From NCBI GenBank assembly GCA_013398615.1, contig VZSR01001755.1, positions 124,001 through 188,000 of the forward strand: DNA of 64,000 nt, given 5' to 3'. Below the pieces are notes generated by a model. That model was given only the letters and a program-made list of their open reading frames with translations. It did not search any database and had not been told where the DNA came from. A program made the position numbers and the translations under genes. This stretch comes from Brachypodius melanocephalos (Eukaryota; Chordata; Aves; Passeriformes; Pycnonotidae). Every line of letters begins with the position of its first letter. Within the stretch, counting starts at the first letter, position 1. Shown here piece after piece: positions 11,592-34,479 of the stretch.

Positions 11592-14500
11592 GTAAAAGTT
11601 GAAACCAAGTCCATGAACATTTCCCTGCTCAAGGTCTCATACTTCATTATATGGTCATTTATCCTTCCCAGGTGATAAATTCTGAGAGACGTGTGACAAA
11701 ACCAGATGCAGGTCCAACACGTGCCTTTTGTAAAGATGGGAACTTAAAACCGTCTCTCCCACCTCCTGTGGAAATAGTCTACTTCCTTCACATGGGCATA
11801 CATGCTAAAGCTGTCAAGTATTTGGAGTTTCCTGGTCTGTTCCCCCCTCCTCTAGTAAAAAAGCTAAATATTCATTATCCTAGAATTTCAAACTGTTTAA
11901 TTGACAGTTTCCCCCAAAAAAATCAGCTCAGTCGTTTTCCTGCTCAAAGTCTGCAAATGCAAAGCAGCCAGTTCCAGCACAAGAGAACTGGGGCTGAGTG
12001 AGAGATTCAACTTATCTTCTTAACCCCCACAGATTTTAGATCACACCTCCCTCTCACAGATACAGTCTCACCACAGAATCACCAGTGGGAAGGAACAATC
12101 AAGGTGGCTTTAGGCTCCTAGCTTCAGGAGAGTCCTTACACTTGAGAGTACAAATTGGACACCTTTCTATAAAGAATTAGTATTTAAGGTGTATTTGTCC
12201 CTCCCCCCATCCCAAGGCATTTCTTAACAATCACAATGGAGGAATGCAGACAGACCTTCTCTTGTTCTCTCCTGTCCAAGGCATGGCTGGAGGCTGCCAC
12301 AGTCCTGACACAGGGCTGGAAAATCGCTCAGGTTGGCACTGCAGCATAGACCCACCTCTGCACATCCAGCTACAAACCACCACACTAACAGAGAAAACTT
12401 TCAGCCTGAACTTTCAGCAGCCATGCAAGAACCTGCCAGGCTTGCAGTGACTAAGGCAAAGCAGTCCAGGTGATCCAGGGCTCACCTACCAACGCCTGTG
12501 AACTTAGAGGCCCAATTACAACATGAGCAAAGCCAAGCCACTTACTGTTCACACTAAGCACACCTGCACCTGCACTAACAAGGGATTACTTACAGGCTAG
12601 GTAATACACTAATTTAATCAAAAAATTGTAGTTTGCCAGCTCGGCAAAGTCAAGGCCTATTTTGTTTCTGTTTCACAGGCCCTTAAGGAGATATGCACAA
12701 TTTAATTTCATACAGTAGGAGGAGGAGAAGGCAGTGCCCTGAATGTAGAATGATGCTGAAAATTATGCTCAGTCTTCAGGAAAATGGATTCTCACATCTA
12801 AATTATTTTCAGAAGCACACAAGAAAAAGCTAGGTTATTTCACCTGAAAAAAAAAAAGAAAAAAGAAAAAAAAACCCAGCTGCTTTCATTTGAGAAACAG
12901 GTTATGAAATGAGATATGAAAATTTTTAAAAAATTAAAGAAAAAAGTGCATCAAAACAAAGACTGAAACTCCAAGATTTCAGCACGTATTTATGGAGTAC
13001 AAACTTTATGTGCAGAGGGTTCACAGTTATACCAACTACAGGCACAGAGAGTACAATAGTCAAAGCTAGAGCTGAAGGCTTAGTGGACTGAAACAGTAGT
13101 ACCTGTAGGGTCAGGGACAAAAAGAATACCCTGATCTACTACCTGAGCCAGATTTTTCAGGTCATGCCACTTGAGTTCTTGTTTGAATTAGACTATCTCT
13201 TGCTAATGCAGCTGCCCTTCAGTCTATAGCTTTAATAACCCTACTAAAGCCTAAGCTTGAATTTTTTCTTTCCTGTCAAGAGACTCAATTGCATTATGAA
13301 TTTACCAAGCTTCTAATCTTGTACATTTTCTCTTAAAACTTGACATGCCCTATTAGCCACTTTCTGTTCAGTTTCTAACTAATTTAGCCTAATCAAGTTA
13401 TCCTACAAGAGAATCTAAAGCTACACAGCAACCCTATGAAATGTTGAATGGGGTTCAGAGATCCGTAAGAACACAGAAGCCAAAATAACATTAGTTTAAA
13501 TACAAAGCTCATTTGCAAAGCAGACAGTAATCCTTTCCCTATTCCCTAAACAGCATCAGAGGAAGCAGAAGTCAGTTCCACACAAGTTTGGTGTTTTTCA
13601 CCCTACTGTAAATTCACAACTGATGAGTGATTCTTCACCAGAGAAGTGAAACACTGACTTGGCTCAGCCTCAGCTGTCACAAGAAGGTGGTATAAATAAT
13701 ACTAAGAGCACTGTCTTGTGCAGCACACTGCTGCCCCACTGCTATCTGCTTCATAAAGAATAATGACAGATGGCAGAAGCATCTCAATTAGTCAAATGAG
13801 ACTAAGACTTCAAAAGAAAAATGAGTCAGTGCTTGACAAGCACTTTCTACCAATACACAATGGGTCTTCATCAGGTTAAAGTTTCCTTTTTTTTTTTTTT
13901 TTTTTGCAAAGTTTATATTACATTGCACGTATCAGAAATAATACCTTATTCAGTGGCAGTTTGGGGAGCTATCCAGAGGATGAACAATGCTGAGACTATT
14001 GCTGCAGAATCCCAGGAGAGATGTACAGATCATATCCACATGGCATGGGTCAAAGACTAAGCTCTGTTATTTTCTCCCTCATCCACTGATGCCTTTCAGC
14101 CAAAAGCAGCTCACAGAGGATGCTGCACCAGCCATGGTCCATAATCACCTCTAACAGCCCTCTGCTGCAAAACTTGGTAACAGACTGCTGTGCTGGACAA
14201 GTCCTGGGTAGATAATAACCAATCACCCCCAACTACTCTAATACAAATCTCACAATGGCAGCTTCTACATTACCACTGATTGTGGCAATTAAAACTGCCT
14301 TTGCCAAAAGAACAAAGTTCTTTCCAACTATTTTTCCTTTATTCCTAGCAAAGTCATGTTAAGAAAGCAGATTTATACCACATGAGGAACCTCTCATGGA
14401 CTACTGCTGGCATTTTCTTAACAAAAAAGTGCTGCACAAGTTCACTAAATCCATATGAATGAGCCTCTCTGATTGTATCTTAGACATACCAACATGCTAC

Positions 14501-15939
14501 ACATTCCACAAAATTTTATCCACTGAATGACCTTGGTGGTCACAGGGAATCACGGAAAATTCATTCTATGTGGGTCACTGTTTTTCCATTTATTATTTGG
14601 GAAATAACACAGAAATTTAAGGTAAGAATAATTTTTACTACAGGAAACTGCTTACGAATACAATTTCCTAGAACTATATCCCATTGTGTTGTATTTTGTG
14701 GGGTTTGGGACTCGCAGGCAATTAGGACTGCAGCAGAAGAAACATGCCTGGACAGCCCTGATTCCCATCTACAAGATCCTAAAGCAACAGCAGCTTCTTT
14801 CATACGCTAACGGGAGAGTTACATGCCAGTAATCCTGCACAAAGCACCCAGGATGCCAATGCAATAAAAAAGAAATGCTCGATCACTCCTAAAGAGGCTT
14901 CGAGCACTTCTGTCTTGGGGGACAAAAGCTCATCACCTCTGCCAAAGCTATGGAATGGCCTCGGGCCACAGCCGGAGCTGGAAACTGCTGTTGCCACCTT
15001 GTGGGCCCCTTGTGGCTGCTGAGGGATGGAAGAACAGACTCCAGTCAGCTCAAGACATCACTGAGCACTGAGGAGCCCTGCAGTAGAAAGGGACAGAGAT
15101 CAGTCAACAAAATCCACCAAGTGGAAGTACAGACAGCCACCTGGCATGGTGCACTTCACTGGGATGTAAAACCATCTTCTAAAGAGCAGAGTGTAAAGAT
15201 CTTTTGCTTATAAATAGTATCACTGGCCCATTTGGGGAAGAAGCAAGAATGTTTGAGTAGCATTTTAGGACTGAAAAGCTTTCCTTCAACATGAACAGAA
15301 AGCCTAACAGAGCTTTCCCTGCATTTCTTATAAGGATGTATATCCATTTACCCAAGGACTCAACTTGCCTTTCTCACTAAACTGGCCATCAGTGATGCTC
15401 AACACTAAGTTCTTCCCTCAAAAAATGGGAGAATTTTTCCATGCCAAATGTAACCAAAGACCTCACAGAAACTACTGCTTCCATTTTCAGCACCTAAGTC
15501 ATAACAAGCATGGGAAGTCAGGAGAGACCACTGTTCCTACAGGAATTTTGCTGTTTGAATGTTCCTTCAAACTGCACTTTCTTCACAGTTCATCCAAGCT
15601 ACATCTCCAACCAGATCAGAAAGTAAAATACAATTATCTACAAAACATCATGAAGCTTAGCAAAAAATCAGTGGCTTGAGATCAAAATACCTAAAACCCA
15701 ACTTTAACACAAAACTCCACTCAGAAGCTTTTGAATCCTGCTATTTAATGCACTAGATAACAACTTATTTTTTTAAAAAAAAAGCACGAACACATTAAAA
15801 GTAACATCTGCAGTCAGTTGCCAGACCAGTCAGGGCGGGATCAAAATTCTAGGCTTTCCTTATGGATTAGATGAATACAAGGCTGCAGTGACTTCAGAAA
15901 ATTCAGTGCATATCTCCTTTCATGAACACAGGAAGAATA

Positions 15940-15960
15940 TACACACACACACACACACAC
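15940..15960. repeat. (AC)n microsatellite
   Basis: About 21 bp of uninterrupted AC dinucleotide repeat in the DUS1L-GPS1 intergenic region. Confidence 0.85.
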
Positions 15961-16443
15961 AGGGCTGCCACTTTTAACCCTTTATAAAAGGAAAAGCAGA
16001 ATAAATGCACCTGGGCACCTAGACTGACTCTTTTTTAGCGCCTCCACAAGACTTGAGTGGTGTTTTATGGCATTTTTTCATTCTACCCAAAACAACTGTT
16101 GCAGATGTGTGGAAACCATCACACACTATGGCAGTAAGACTGGGCAAACAGCAGTATTTGCATGAAGTAAAGATTTACTGCTATGACAACACTGGACCCC
16201 AAAGCCAGGTCACACACACAAGAGGGAACATATCAGGAAACAGTTCTTTGAAAATAAGAGACCAGAGAGAGAGAGAACCTGGCTGCAGGTAAACATAAAA
16301 CCCTAAAATAAAGGCCTGTGACTGAACACATGGAAGTAATGGCTTGTTTTCTGGTACAGGTGAAAATTCTCCAAGAGTTTCTCAAAGGAAATCTCCTCCC
16401 CCATCAGAACTCTAGCTCCATAACAGAGCAATGCACTTGTAAG

Positions 16444-16449
16444 TTTATT
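16444..16449 (-). terminator. GPS1: possible GPS1 polyadenylation signal
   Basis: TTTATT on the plus strand reads AATAAA on the minus strand. It is the nearest such signal found downstream of the GPS1 stop and would give a 3' UTR of about 450 bp. The assignment rests only on proximity. Confidence 0.4.
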
Positions 16450-16892
16450 TGGAAAACAGAAAGCTCAGCATTGCTCAAAATCAAGACAACACTTTCAGGC
16501 CAGCAAAATTCATCTTATATCATGCCTGTCCATTCAACTAACTATTTTTGAAGCTTTGAAACAAGAAAACTAATAGCAGCTGAAAAACTCTCAACTCAGC
16601 ATCTGTATGAATAGCCAGAGAGCTCTTTATGGAGTGGTGGAAGGAGAATGAAGGTTTTCTACCAAAACTGAAATGATGACCCATTTGCAGGGATGCTGTT
16701 TTTAAAAAGAATTTCTTTTCAAGGAGAATTGAAGTTACTGGAATATTCATATTATCCACCACCAACCCTGACTCTCTCAATCTGAGTAAGAAGTGAGGGA
16801 GATAGGGACAGTCTGTGAAGCTCAGCAGTTAGTGGGTGAGACATTGGGTATAGTCCTGAGGGACCATTTCTTTTGGTAGTGCACGAAGTTTT

Positions 16893-25949
<9,057 letters not shown>

Positions 25950-26195
25950 CCTCCCTCACGCCGCCGCTTCCGGCCGCCCGCCCCTCCACGCTCCGCTTCC
26001 GTTTCCGGGCCGCGCGTCGCGGCCAGGCTGCGGCCGACAGGTGAAGCTCTTAAAGGGGCCGCGGCCCCGCTCGGCCCCGCGGCGGCGGCGGCGCGACGAC
26101 GTCCGGGCGCTCCCTCCGCGGGGCCGCCGCCACCTCCCAGAGTGCGGGGCCATGAGGTGGCCGCGCTCTGCGGCGGGGGCCGGCGGGGCTGCAAC

Positions 26196-29100
26196 ATGAA
26201 CGGTCCTTGCCTGGGGCTGCGCAGGACCGGGGTGCTGCTGTCCCTGGGCGCCGCCGCCCTCCTGCTGTTGCTGCTGCCGCGGGGGCAGCGCCCCGCCGTG
26301 CCCCGCCCGCCGCCCGCCGCCGGGCCCAGCGCGGCCCCGCTGCATCGCGCGGGCCCCGGAGGCTCTGCCGCAGCGCCGGGCGGCGGGCCCGGGACCGACG
26401 GCCGTGGCGGAGGCCTCGTGGGCAGCCCGCAGCTTGCGCGGAGGGGCCGCCTCGGGACGGCCGGCAGCTCGGCCAGGGAGAACCTAGAGCTGAAGGACAT
26501 CTTTATTGCGGTGAAGACCACGAGGAAATACCATAAGAGCCGGCTGGACTTGCTCCTCCAAACCTGGATCTCCCAGGCGAGGGGACAGGTGAGGCTTCGC
26601 CAGCGGGCGGGGACAGCCGGGAGCCTCGGCCCTGCGCTTTCCAGGACAGCTGCTGCACTCTGACTAAAGTTTTTCCTTACTTGTGTCAAAAGCGGCTTTT
26701 TTGTAAGACTGCGGAAGGTCGTTTTATGTAAACGGTTGGTGTGAACGTGCTTCCAAAAGAGTTTGTTGCTGATTAAGCCAGTTACCTGCAATATGGGATC
26801 GGTAGTCCAGGCAGACATAGTTTGCTGATTTTCGTATGACTTGGAAAGTCCTTTCATGATATTGAAAGATTCCTGGTGATGATACATCTAAGCCGATATT
26901 TTGGACTAAGTAGTTCAGCCACCTAAGTTTTCCTGTGGAACATAAAATTCGTTCCCTTGTTTCGGAATTTCAGTTCATTAGAGTATATTAATGGGATTTT
27001 GTCTAGCAGTTGGAACAAGACCGTGTCAACCACTTGCCACTTCCCACCCTGACTTGCATTCTTTCTTCCTAACCTGCCTGACAGCTGTGGATGATTCCTA
27101 GCCAAAAAATCCAAAATCCTTTCTGTCTGGAAATCAGTTATCTGTATTCTGAGACAAAGAGGGTAAAATACAGCCTGTTTTATTGAAATGACGCTCTTCT
27201 GGTATGTAATGAAAAAATGTAACAAATAAGGCAGGGGTTGAAGTTGCTGGAGGTCTCTGAACCGCTACTCCCTCCCAGTTCCAGTGGATACTGTGAAACA
27301 AACTACCAAGACAGACAAACCATTCTGAATTCTGACTGAAACTGAGCAAATTTAAAATTAGACTCTTAAGTTCTTAAATGTGGACACACCGTTTTTTTGT
27401 CTCCCACAGACGTTTATATTCACAGACTGGGAGGATCGGGAGCTACGCCTGAAAGCAGGTGAGCTGTGTAGCAGCACAGGTGGATACTGTCCATTATAAC
27501 TGAGTTTAGTTTCTTTCATACTCTCTATAGAAGTCCTTATTTTGTGCTGTACAAGCAATTAGGGAGGTTAAGATGGACACAATAGAGAAAATTTCTCCGT
27601 AATTGCCACCCAGACGAGATGCCTGGAATTTCCAGAATACTGGGTTCACCTTTGCATCCCCTTTCTTCTTGTTAGTAAGCTTAAGTTTATGTGGTCCAAA
27701 GTTAGCGTAGACATTTCCTTTACACACATCCCATTACACTATTTGTATATCCTCACTTGTCTTTATGCACTCACACAATTTTATGACCTCTGCAGCTTAC
27801 ATGGATAACCTGTGAGCCCTGCCTGTCCTGCAGTTTCTTCTCCATGCATGCACCATGTGCACCTCAGATGAACAGTTTTAGTGCCAAATGTGCACTTCTT
27901 TTGTAGTCTTTTTTTGACTACGCGTGCTCTCAAACCTGAAAGGGCTGATCTTTATTCTTCTAGGGGATCATATGATCAACACCAACTGTTCTGCTGTCCA
28001 TACCCGGCAAGCTCTCTGCTGCAAGATGTCGGTGGAATATGATAAATTCCTGGAATCTGGGCAAAAGTAAGTGAAACACATTGTTTTGATTGACCTTGTT
28101 TCTTCCAGTTCTGTGCTTACAGGAAACTTGACTAACCATCTCTGTTCCAGTAAGGAATGCAGTTATTAGCTAAAATGTAGGGATGAGTGTAGGAAAGGGA
28201 GCACAGCATGAAGCAGTATTTATAAACAAGCATCATCTGAAAGGTGGAAAGGATTATAATCTAAGGGAGTTATTAATTTCAGCCTCTTCATGGATTTAGC
28301 ATCTGTGGGTGCTTTCATCTTTCCTATTCTGTAATTTGGGACAATAAGAAGTACTTTCTGCTCCGAGCCTGAGAGACTATGACTCAGTTGTAAACCTATA
28401 ACTCATTTCTTTGTCCCTATAACTTCTTGTTTTGTTTGAAGATGGTTTTGCCATGTGGACGATGACAACTATGTGAACCCTCGGACTCTCCTACATCTCT
28501 TATCTGCCTTCTCACACAGCCAAGATGTCTATGTGGGGCGACCAAGTCTGGACCATCCCATCGAAGCAGCTGACCATGTCCAAAGTGATGGATCAGTAAG
28601 CAAACTCTTTCAGTTTGTCTGAGAGACATCACGATCTTCTAAGCATTTAAAATCTTGACAATTCATAAGATTCCCCCATAAACCCAAGGAATGTAATCTG
28701 CAAGAAATGAACCTGGTGATGGTCACTTTTAGAGGCGGGATGCTGGGTTAAATGCGCCTTCACTTTGCTGTTGTATGCATATGCATGCACATTGGAGGTT
28801 GTCTCCAGGATGGCTCTGTTTCTATTCCTTTACTCATGTATGCTGTGATCTCCCTCACACTGAGCTTAGTAGGGCCTCCCCAGCTTGACTCTTTTCCTTT
28901 GGTGGCCTTGGGGGCAGCATTCTTTGTTTTAGGGCATGGGAGTTTGGGTGGAAGTTCAAGGGGTTTTTTATTTGAGTGCAGTATCACACACATTGTCATC
29001 GTCTTGAACCAACCTCAGATGAGTAACAAAAGCTTTCTCGATAGATGAAGCGGTTCCAGTACAAAATGGTTACTAGGTTTCCAAGAACCAGAAGCAAACA

Positions 29101-31604
29101 TACCTCAATCACAAGATACATGTGCTAAGGAGAAAGTCTTAACCAGATCGCCTGCACTGGCAGGTCTCTTTAAAGATATATCAATCCACTGGCCAGAAAG
29201 TCAGTTTTAAAGCAGCTTGTTAGGGAAGACTCTGCATAACAAAATAGTCTCCTTGGACATGGAGCCAATATATATATGGACCACTTTTGACATCCTCAGT
29301 AACACTAAGCTGGCTATGACCCTTGGTTAAAATGAACAGGGGACAGATGGAGTTGGGTAGAAGTGGGACTATCATTTTCCATTTCATGTGTGCTACCTCC
29401 CTTATGCTAATTTGATGTTTTACCTGCTGTCTGTTTCAAGATTAATTTTATGTAAGAGAAAAGCTAGCTGCACTTTCAGCAGCTTGAACAAATAGGGATT
29501 CATCTATAGCCTTGTTCTGACTCAGATGTTATAATGTGATATCAGATAGAATGTTGAGTTCCCTTCCCTGCCTAGCCAAATGCAAAAAGCTGATTATCAG
29601 TAACTGTTGTGTGTTTTTTCTTTTTGCTCTTCAGAAGACAACTGTGAAATTCTGGTTTGCCACAGGTGGAGCTGGGTTCTGTATCAGCCGAGGTCTTGCC
29701 CTGAAGATGAGTCCCTGGGCCAGGTAAGCACTGTTCCTAGCTGAGCTCTATGAATACATGGTTGGGAGGCTTTTAAACACATTTAGCTTGTTTCCTATGC
29801 TCTCTGTCACAGCCTGGGCAATTTCATTAGTACTGCAGAAAGAGTGCGTCTTCCCGATGACTGCACTATTGGCTACATCATCGAAGGGCTGCTGGAGGTA
29901 AAGCTGCTACACAGCCCCTTGTTCCATTCCCACCTGGAAAATCTGCAGAGACTGCAAGGCGAGTCTGTGCTGCAGCAGGTAGGGCTATGCCTCATGTCCT
30001 GTTCTTATAATTACGGTCTGATCAGAAAGAATACTCTCCGTAGATTTAGCACTCTTCAGCAAAGAAGGATATCTACAGACTGACTCAGAGCTGTGTCCTG
30101 CTCAATTCCCTCATTTAGGTAAAAGGCGCAGTTTCACCCTAGCCAGCTAGGTCATATAACTGTCCCCTCTTTTGGGGACACATTCTGCTACATGAAGCCT
30201 AAATAGGGTGTTCCCTATCTCCTTCTAAACCCTGAGTTTTTGCATGTAGCAGTAGTAGAAAGTGCAGAAGTTTGCTAAATCGTCTTCTGGGTTTTGCCTA
30301 ACAAAGTTTCAGTCTTAATTCATGCCATTCAAAAAGGCAGCTATAGTAAGTACTTCTTGAATAGCTAAGACATAATTAAATGTTTGATCATTTTAAAGAA
30401 TAATTTGTCTGAATCTCAAGAAACTTCAAGTTGCTTCTGAAAAATCAAGTTGTTTTTTAATTGCTGGGATACATTTTACCTCCCGGGCAGCAGATGGAGC
30501 CATAAGGCCATCCAGTAGTTGTTGCCTCCATCGCACTGCTTGGCACCATAAGTAAACAGGAGTATGGTTTTGCCCCTGCATGCTGCATGGTTATATATTT
30601 CTGCCAGTTGTGGTAGGCAGCAGAAAGAAATGTGCAGTTGGGGCCAAATTCCACCATGATGTCATCTTCATGTTAGTGAATTTGACTGTAGCATTAATAC
30701 ATTGTTTCACTGGTGATCACTAGTTCCATGAGATGAAGACAGCTAACTCAAAACCCAGGAAATGTACAATTTTAAAGAAAACATAAATGTTCTTGTACCT
30801 GACACTGAAAAATTCTTAATGCATTGCATGTGTGGAGGAAGAGCCCTCATCTGGGGTTCCAAAGATCTAAATTTTGATCCAGATTTGAAACATGACAATC
30901 CATGCCATTTAACATGCAAATATTTATATTTTCCCCTTGTGCTAAAATATTGCTATTGCAGACTTCAGGCAATGTCTGGTGAGGATGAACGTGTTATTTA
31001 GTGAAGGTACAGACAGTAGCAGGCTTAATGTCTTTACAGAGCTTACAATTGAAACTCATCTTGTCCTTCAGGGCAGTGTAACTTCTGATATTCTGTGTAT
31101 TCTCCCACATTAGCCTTAGTGCCATTCAATGCCAACATTGCTTATGTGAGAACTAACTGCTGTCCTCCAAATGTGATCCACGTTCAGATTGGACAGCATC
31201 TTTGGAGACTTTCTTGGTACTCATTAATAACCTTGCTATTTCCACTCTGGTTTTCTGCATTAGTATTATAAGTTCTGAATACTTACTTGTTTTTACAGGT
31301 AACCCTGAGTTACGGTGACCCTGAGAACAAACACAATGTTGTGAGTGTGGGAGGAGTGTTTGGCCTTCAGCAAGATCCAACCCGGTTAGTGTTCACTTCT
31401 AAAACAAGATCTCCCTACCTTGTTCATGTTTGTCATCCGTAAGATGATCAGACCCACTAATGGGGTTATTTTCTCATGTCAGCTCTTGTTACTGTGCCAA
31501 AAGCAGGTAGACCCACCCTCTGCTCCACCAGACTGCTGCACGTTCAATGCTAGTATGTTCCATGTATGGAGAATTCCAATCTAATGCTGTCTTTCTCTCT
31601 CTCT

Positions 31605-31646
<42 letters not shown>

Positions 31647-31714
31647 GATTTAAATCTGTCCATTGTCTGCTTTATCCTGACACTATTTGGTGCCCTGCTA
31701 AGAAGATGTCATAA
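26196..31714 (+). CDS. RFNG: radical fringe, O-fucosylpeptide beta-1,3-N-acetylglucosaminyltransferase, 8 exons
   Basis: Radical fringe adds GlcNAc to O-fucose on Notch EGF repeats in the Golgi and so tunes ligand choice. Exons: 26196-26588, 27410-27458, 27964-28066, 28442-28595, 29635-29723, 29813-29978, 31299-31384, 31648-31714. They total 1107 bp, or 368 residues. A type II signal anchor is clear at residues ~9-28 (basic RRT then an Ala/Leu-rich core). A low-complexity Pro/Gly/Ala stem follows to ~residue 90. The catalytic domain starts at LKDIFIAVKTTRKYH and contains the metal-binding triplet HVDDDNY (Asp 188-190), FATGGAGFCISRGLALKMSPW and DDCTIGYI. It ends in a conserved cysteine region, VHCLLYPDTIWCP. 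The ATG is the first in-frame one preceding the anchor. The last exon follows a 33-T tract. RFNG, rather than lunatic or manic fringe, is supported by the GPS1/DCXR neighbours and the LLLLLLPRG start. Confidence 0.97.
31608..31640 (+). repeat. 33-bp poly(T) tract at the last RFNG acceptor
   Basis: A TC-rich repeat followed by 33 consecutive T leads through AATATAG into the final RFNG coding exon at 31648. It acts as, and greatly exceeds, a normal polypyrimidine tract. Confidence 0.9.
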
Positions 31715-34110
31715 TTCTTGACCAGCCACTGACACCTGAGTCTTAGCTAGTTTGCATAAGGCAGGAGTTGTGGAGCTTTTTGTGGTTTTATTCTTCTTCT
31801 GGGAAGACAACCAGTGATATCCACAAAGGAGGTAGACAGACTCTGTTTAGAAAACCAATAAGGTGTGGTTTGTTCACCTGCAGCCTGGGACATTCCAAAA
31901 AGAATCTTTGTCCTTTTGTCTAGTGGCTCTTCATAAGATGACCACAGTCCTGTGTGTATAAGTCACTTTACACTTTCATCTGATGTCATGTGATCCTGTG
32001 CTTGGGCACATCTGAGGCAAATGCAGTACTGGGAGTGAGAGTGTTCTTACTACCCTAAGGGGGTTTTAGAAGCCACTGTTTTGAAGCTGGAGTGCTAGAG
32101 CAGACTGTAGTCCCCATGGTGACAAGAGAGGGGAAGTTTTCACTCATCTTTCTTGGGAACAGAATTATTTAAGAGCTGCTGTGGCCTGCCAGATTAGAAC
32201 TCCAGTGGGCCAGAATACAGAAATCCTGAAATCACTAGGGTAAACAAGGCTGAAAGCCTTTGTCATAAGAAAACTCGATGTGAGGGTAAGCTTATTCAGG
32301 ACTGGATAAGTTGCTTACAATGTACATTCTCCCCTGTCATCCATGTGTACCTCCTGTGGAGGTAATTGTCAGACCTGGTTCACATGCCAACTGAATTGCA
32401 ATGGTTGATGATTATGATCTATTCCCTTGATATTTGATATTGAAGCAATATTTGCCTGATGAGATGGTAATTGTTCTTCCCACTTGGCCAGTAGTTGGTC
32501 ACATGAGCTGGAGAAGCTTGTACTGACAAAACACACCTTATTTTTGAAGCAGTGTGAGGGGGCAGGAATGCTAGATAGCTACAATGCTCCGAGGAGGGTA
32601 CTGATGGTATCATTTGAGGACCTTTAATTGCATGACCATGGCTACTCCAGCTTCTTCAGATAATCTTTTAACTACCATAAAGTCAAGATCAGTGTTTGTT
32701 TCTACTCCTTAATATTACAACAAATAGTTTATCCAGTCACTAAAAGGAGATTGCACACTCACAAGCAGAAATTCAGTGCTCCAGCAGTATCATCTGCTGC
32801 TGCTTTTTAAAGAAAGTAAACTTAGTTTTGAAAGTGGAAGGAACGGGGCTCCATACATTTACTTTTTTGTTAGCCCAGACTTTGGTCATGTGCAAACCTT
32901 ACCTGACCTGAAGAATACCATTAAAAAAATACCTTTGCAAAATCACTGTTCACTCTTATAAAAAATACTTGCTGGTTTAGTGCTAGAGTTTGAGGCCAAA
33001 TTAAGGGAAGAATAATAGAATATCATTGTATGATCTGGAGCTGTGATTGCTGGCTTGGTTGTGGACCTAGCAGAAGTTTCAGGTTTCCAAATGGCTGTGC
33101 TCAGCTGTGCTGTGGGCTTCAGCTAGTTACTTAACTTCCTGGCAAATGCCTGTAGTGTATTCAAGCATGCCACTTGGCATAGGTGTCAGCCTCCTGAAAT
33201 ATACCATGTTCCTGCATTTTAACAAACCTTTCAGTGTTTACCTCAATACATTGTCCTCTTTGCATGATTTTAGGTAGTTCCACTGAGGAGCAAACAAGCT
33301 GACTGCTACTTACTACAGTCCTGCAGCTCATTCTCATATTTCTCCTTTCCATTATGTGTACTAAGGTACACATGAGGTATGGAAATAAGAAAGCTGCAGG
33401 GAACTGGATCAAAGCCCAGCTAGCACAGTGGCTGTTCCATAATGGGCTGTCAGTGTTATAGGTGTGCCTGTCACAGAAAACAGAGAAGGATTTATGGAAT
33501 AGTAGGTTCTGCTAAATAGAATTGAGGCATCCTGTGGCTTAATTATTTATCATTAATAGTTCTGGAGATTCTGGTATCCATATATTTTTTTAAACACTTG
33601 TTAGGTTCTTGGTTTTAATGTCCTGTAGCAGAAAACTGTGAAACTTCATGAACTCGCGAGGTGATTTTGTCTTCTTCAAGCACTTCTTCTGAACTCTTCC
33701 GTTGGAACTTTTCTTCCCCTTCCACTGGGAGCAGCCTCTTGTAAGATGACACAGACCAAGCAAGGACCAGGTAGCAATTGTGGCAAACTGCAGTTTAAAA
33801 ATTACAACACTTTATATTGATGGCAGTAAAACTAAATGGTAGAAGTTTCACACTGTGGTCACTGGTCACACTAGGTGTGCCAAAGAGGCAGTGCTCTCAA
33901 AGCTAGGAGTGTGTTTATGGAACTTTAAAAGGACCATGTTCTCCTGCAGGGCAAAAGGAAACTGTTCAGTGTGTTCAGGCTCATTCCAAGATTTCTTGTG
34001 TTGAGAATACAGTAAGCTGTGTGGGTCTATCAGGATGCAGCTTTTTTATCAAACTACTTTTTCATACATAAAGTAATTCTATAAAATAAATATTTAAATA
34101 TGTCAAAGGC
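31715..34110 (+). other. RFNG: probable RFNG 3' UTR and downstream DNA
   Basis: About 2.4 kb after the RFNG stop has no coding exon and no recognised repeat. AATAAA at 34085-34090 is a good candidate polyadenylation signal, which would make this a long 3' UTR. An earlier cleavage site cannot be excluded from sequence alone. Confidence 0.5.
34085..34090 (+). terminator. RFNG: candidate RFNG polyadenylation signal AATAAA
   Basis: AATAAA sits in an AT-rich stretch about 550 bp upstream of the DCXR start codon. It is assigned to RFNG because RFNG is the only upstream plus-strand gene. Confidence 0.5.
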
Positions 34111-34479
34111 TGCATTTTGTCATATTTCTTCACATGCACCCTGTATCAAAAATGTATCTGCTAATCCACAAAACTACTTGCTCCTATGAGGCTCACGTGA
34201 TGCCAAGGGCCAAAATGCAAGTAAGCTCGACGAGGATGTGGAGAACGGAGATGGATGAGAAGAACCCTTGCACCTGCTTCTTAACAGTACAGGCAAAGAA
34301 TTGAGAGAATGAGGATTTTAATTGTCATCTTCAGCAGGAACTTTGAGGGGGCAGAGCTGGCAGGTCTTTTTCATCAGACTCTAAGAAGCCTGGTTTTCTG
34401 TGGTGGTTTAAATGATACTTCAGTCAAGCGTGAGAGCCACGAAACTTCACCTCTGAATGCCTGTCTTGCTTGCTGGAGG

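Larger units (their letters stand above)
10781..16440. other. intergenic region between convergent DUS1L and GPS1
   Basis: About 5.7 kb is AT-rich with no supported coding exon. It contains an LTR-like element (11176-11591), poly(A)/poly(T) runs (about 12848-12877 and 13889-13907) and a CA microsatellite (about 15940-15960). Open frames here are short and have no family features. Part could be long 3' UTR of either flanking gene. Confidence 0.6.

Noticed and set aside
10781..16892. A coding endogenous retrovirus beside the LTR
   Set aside because: No gag, protease, polymerase or envelope-like frame and no second LTR in the same orientation were seen, so a solo LTR is the better reading.
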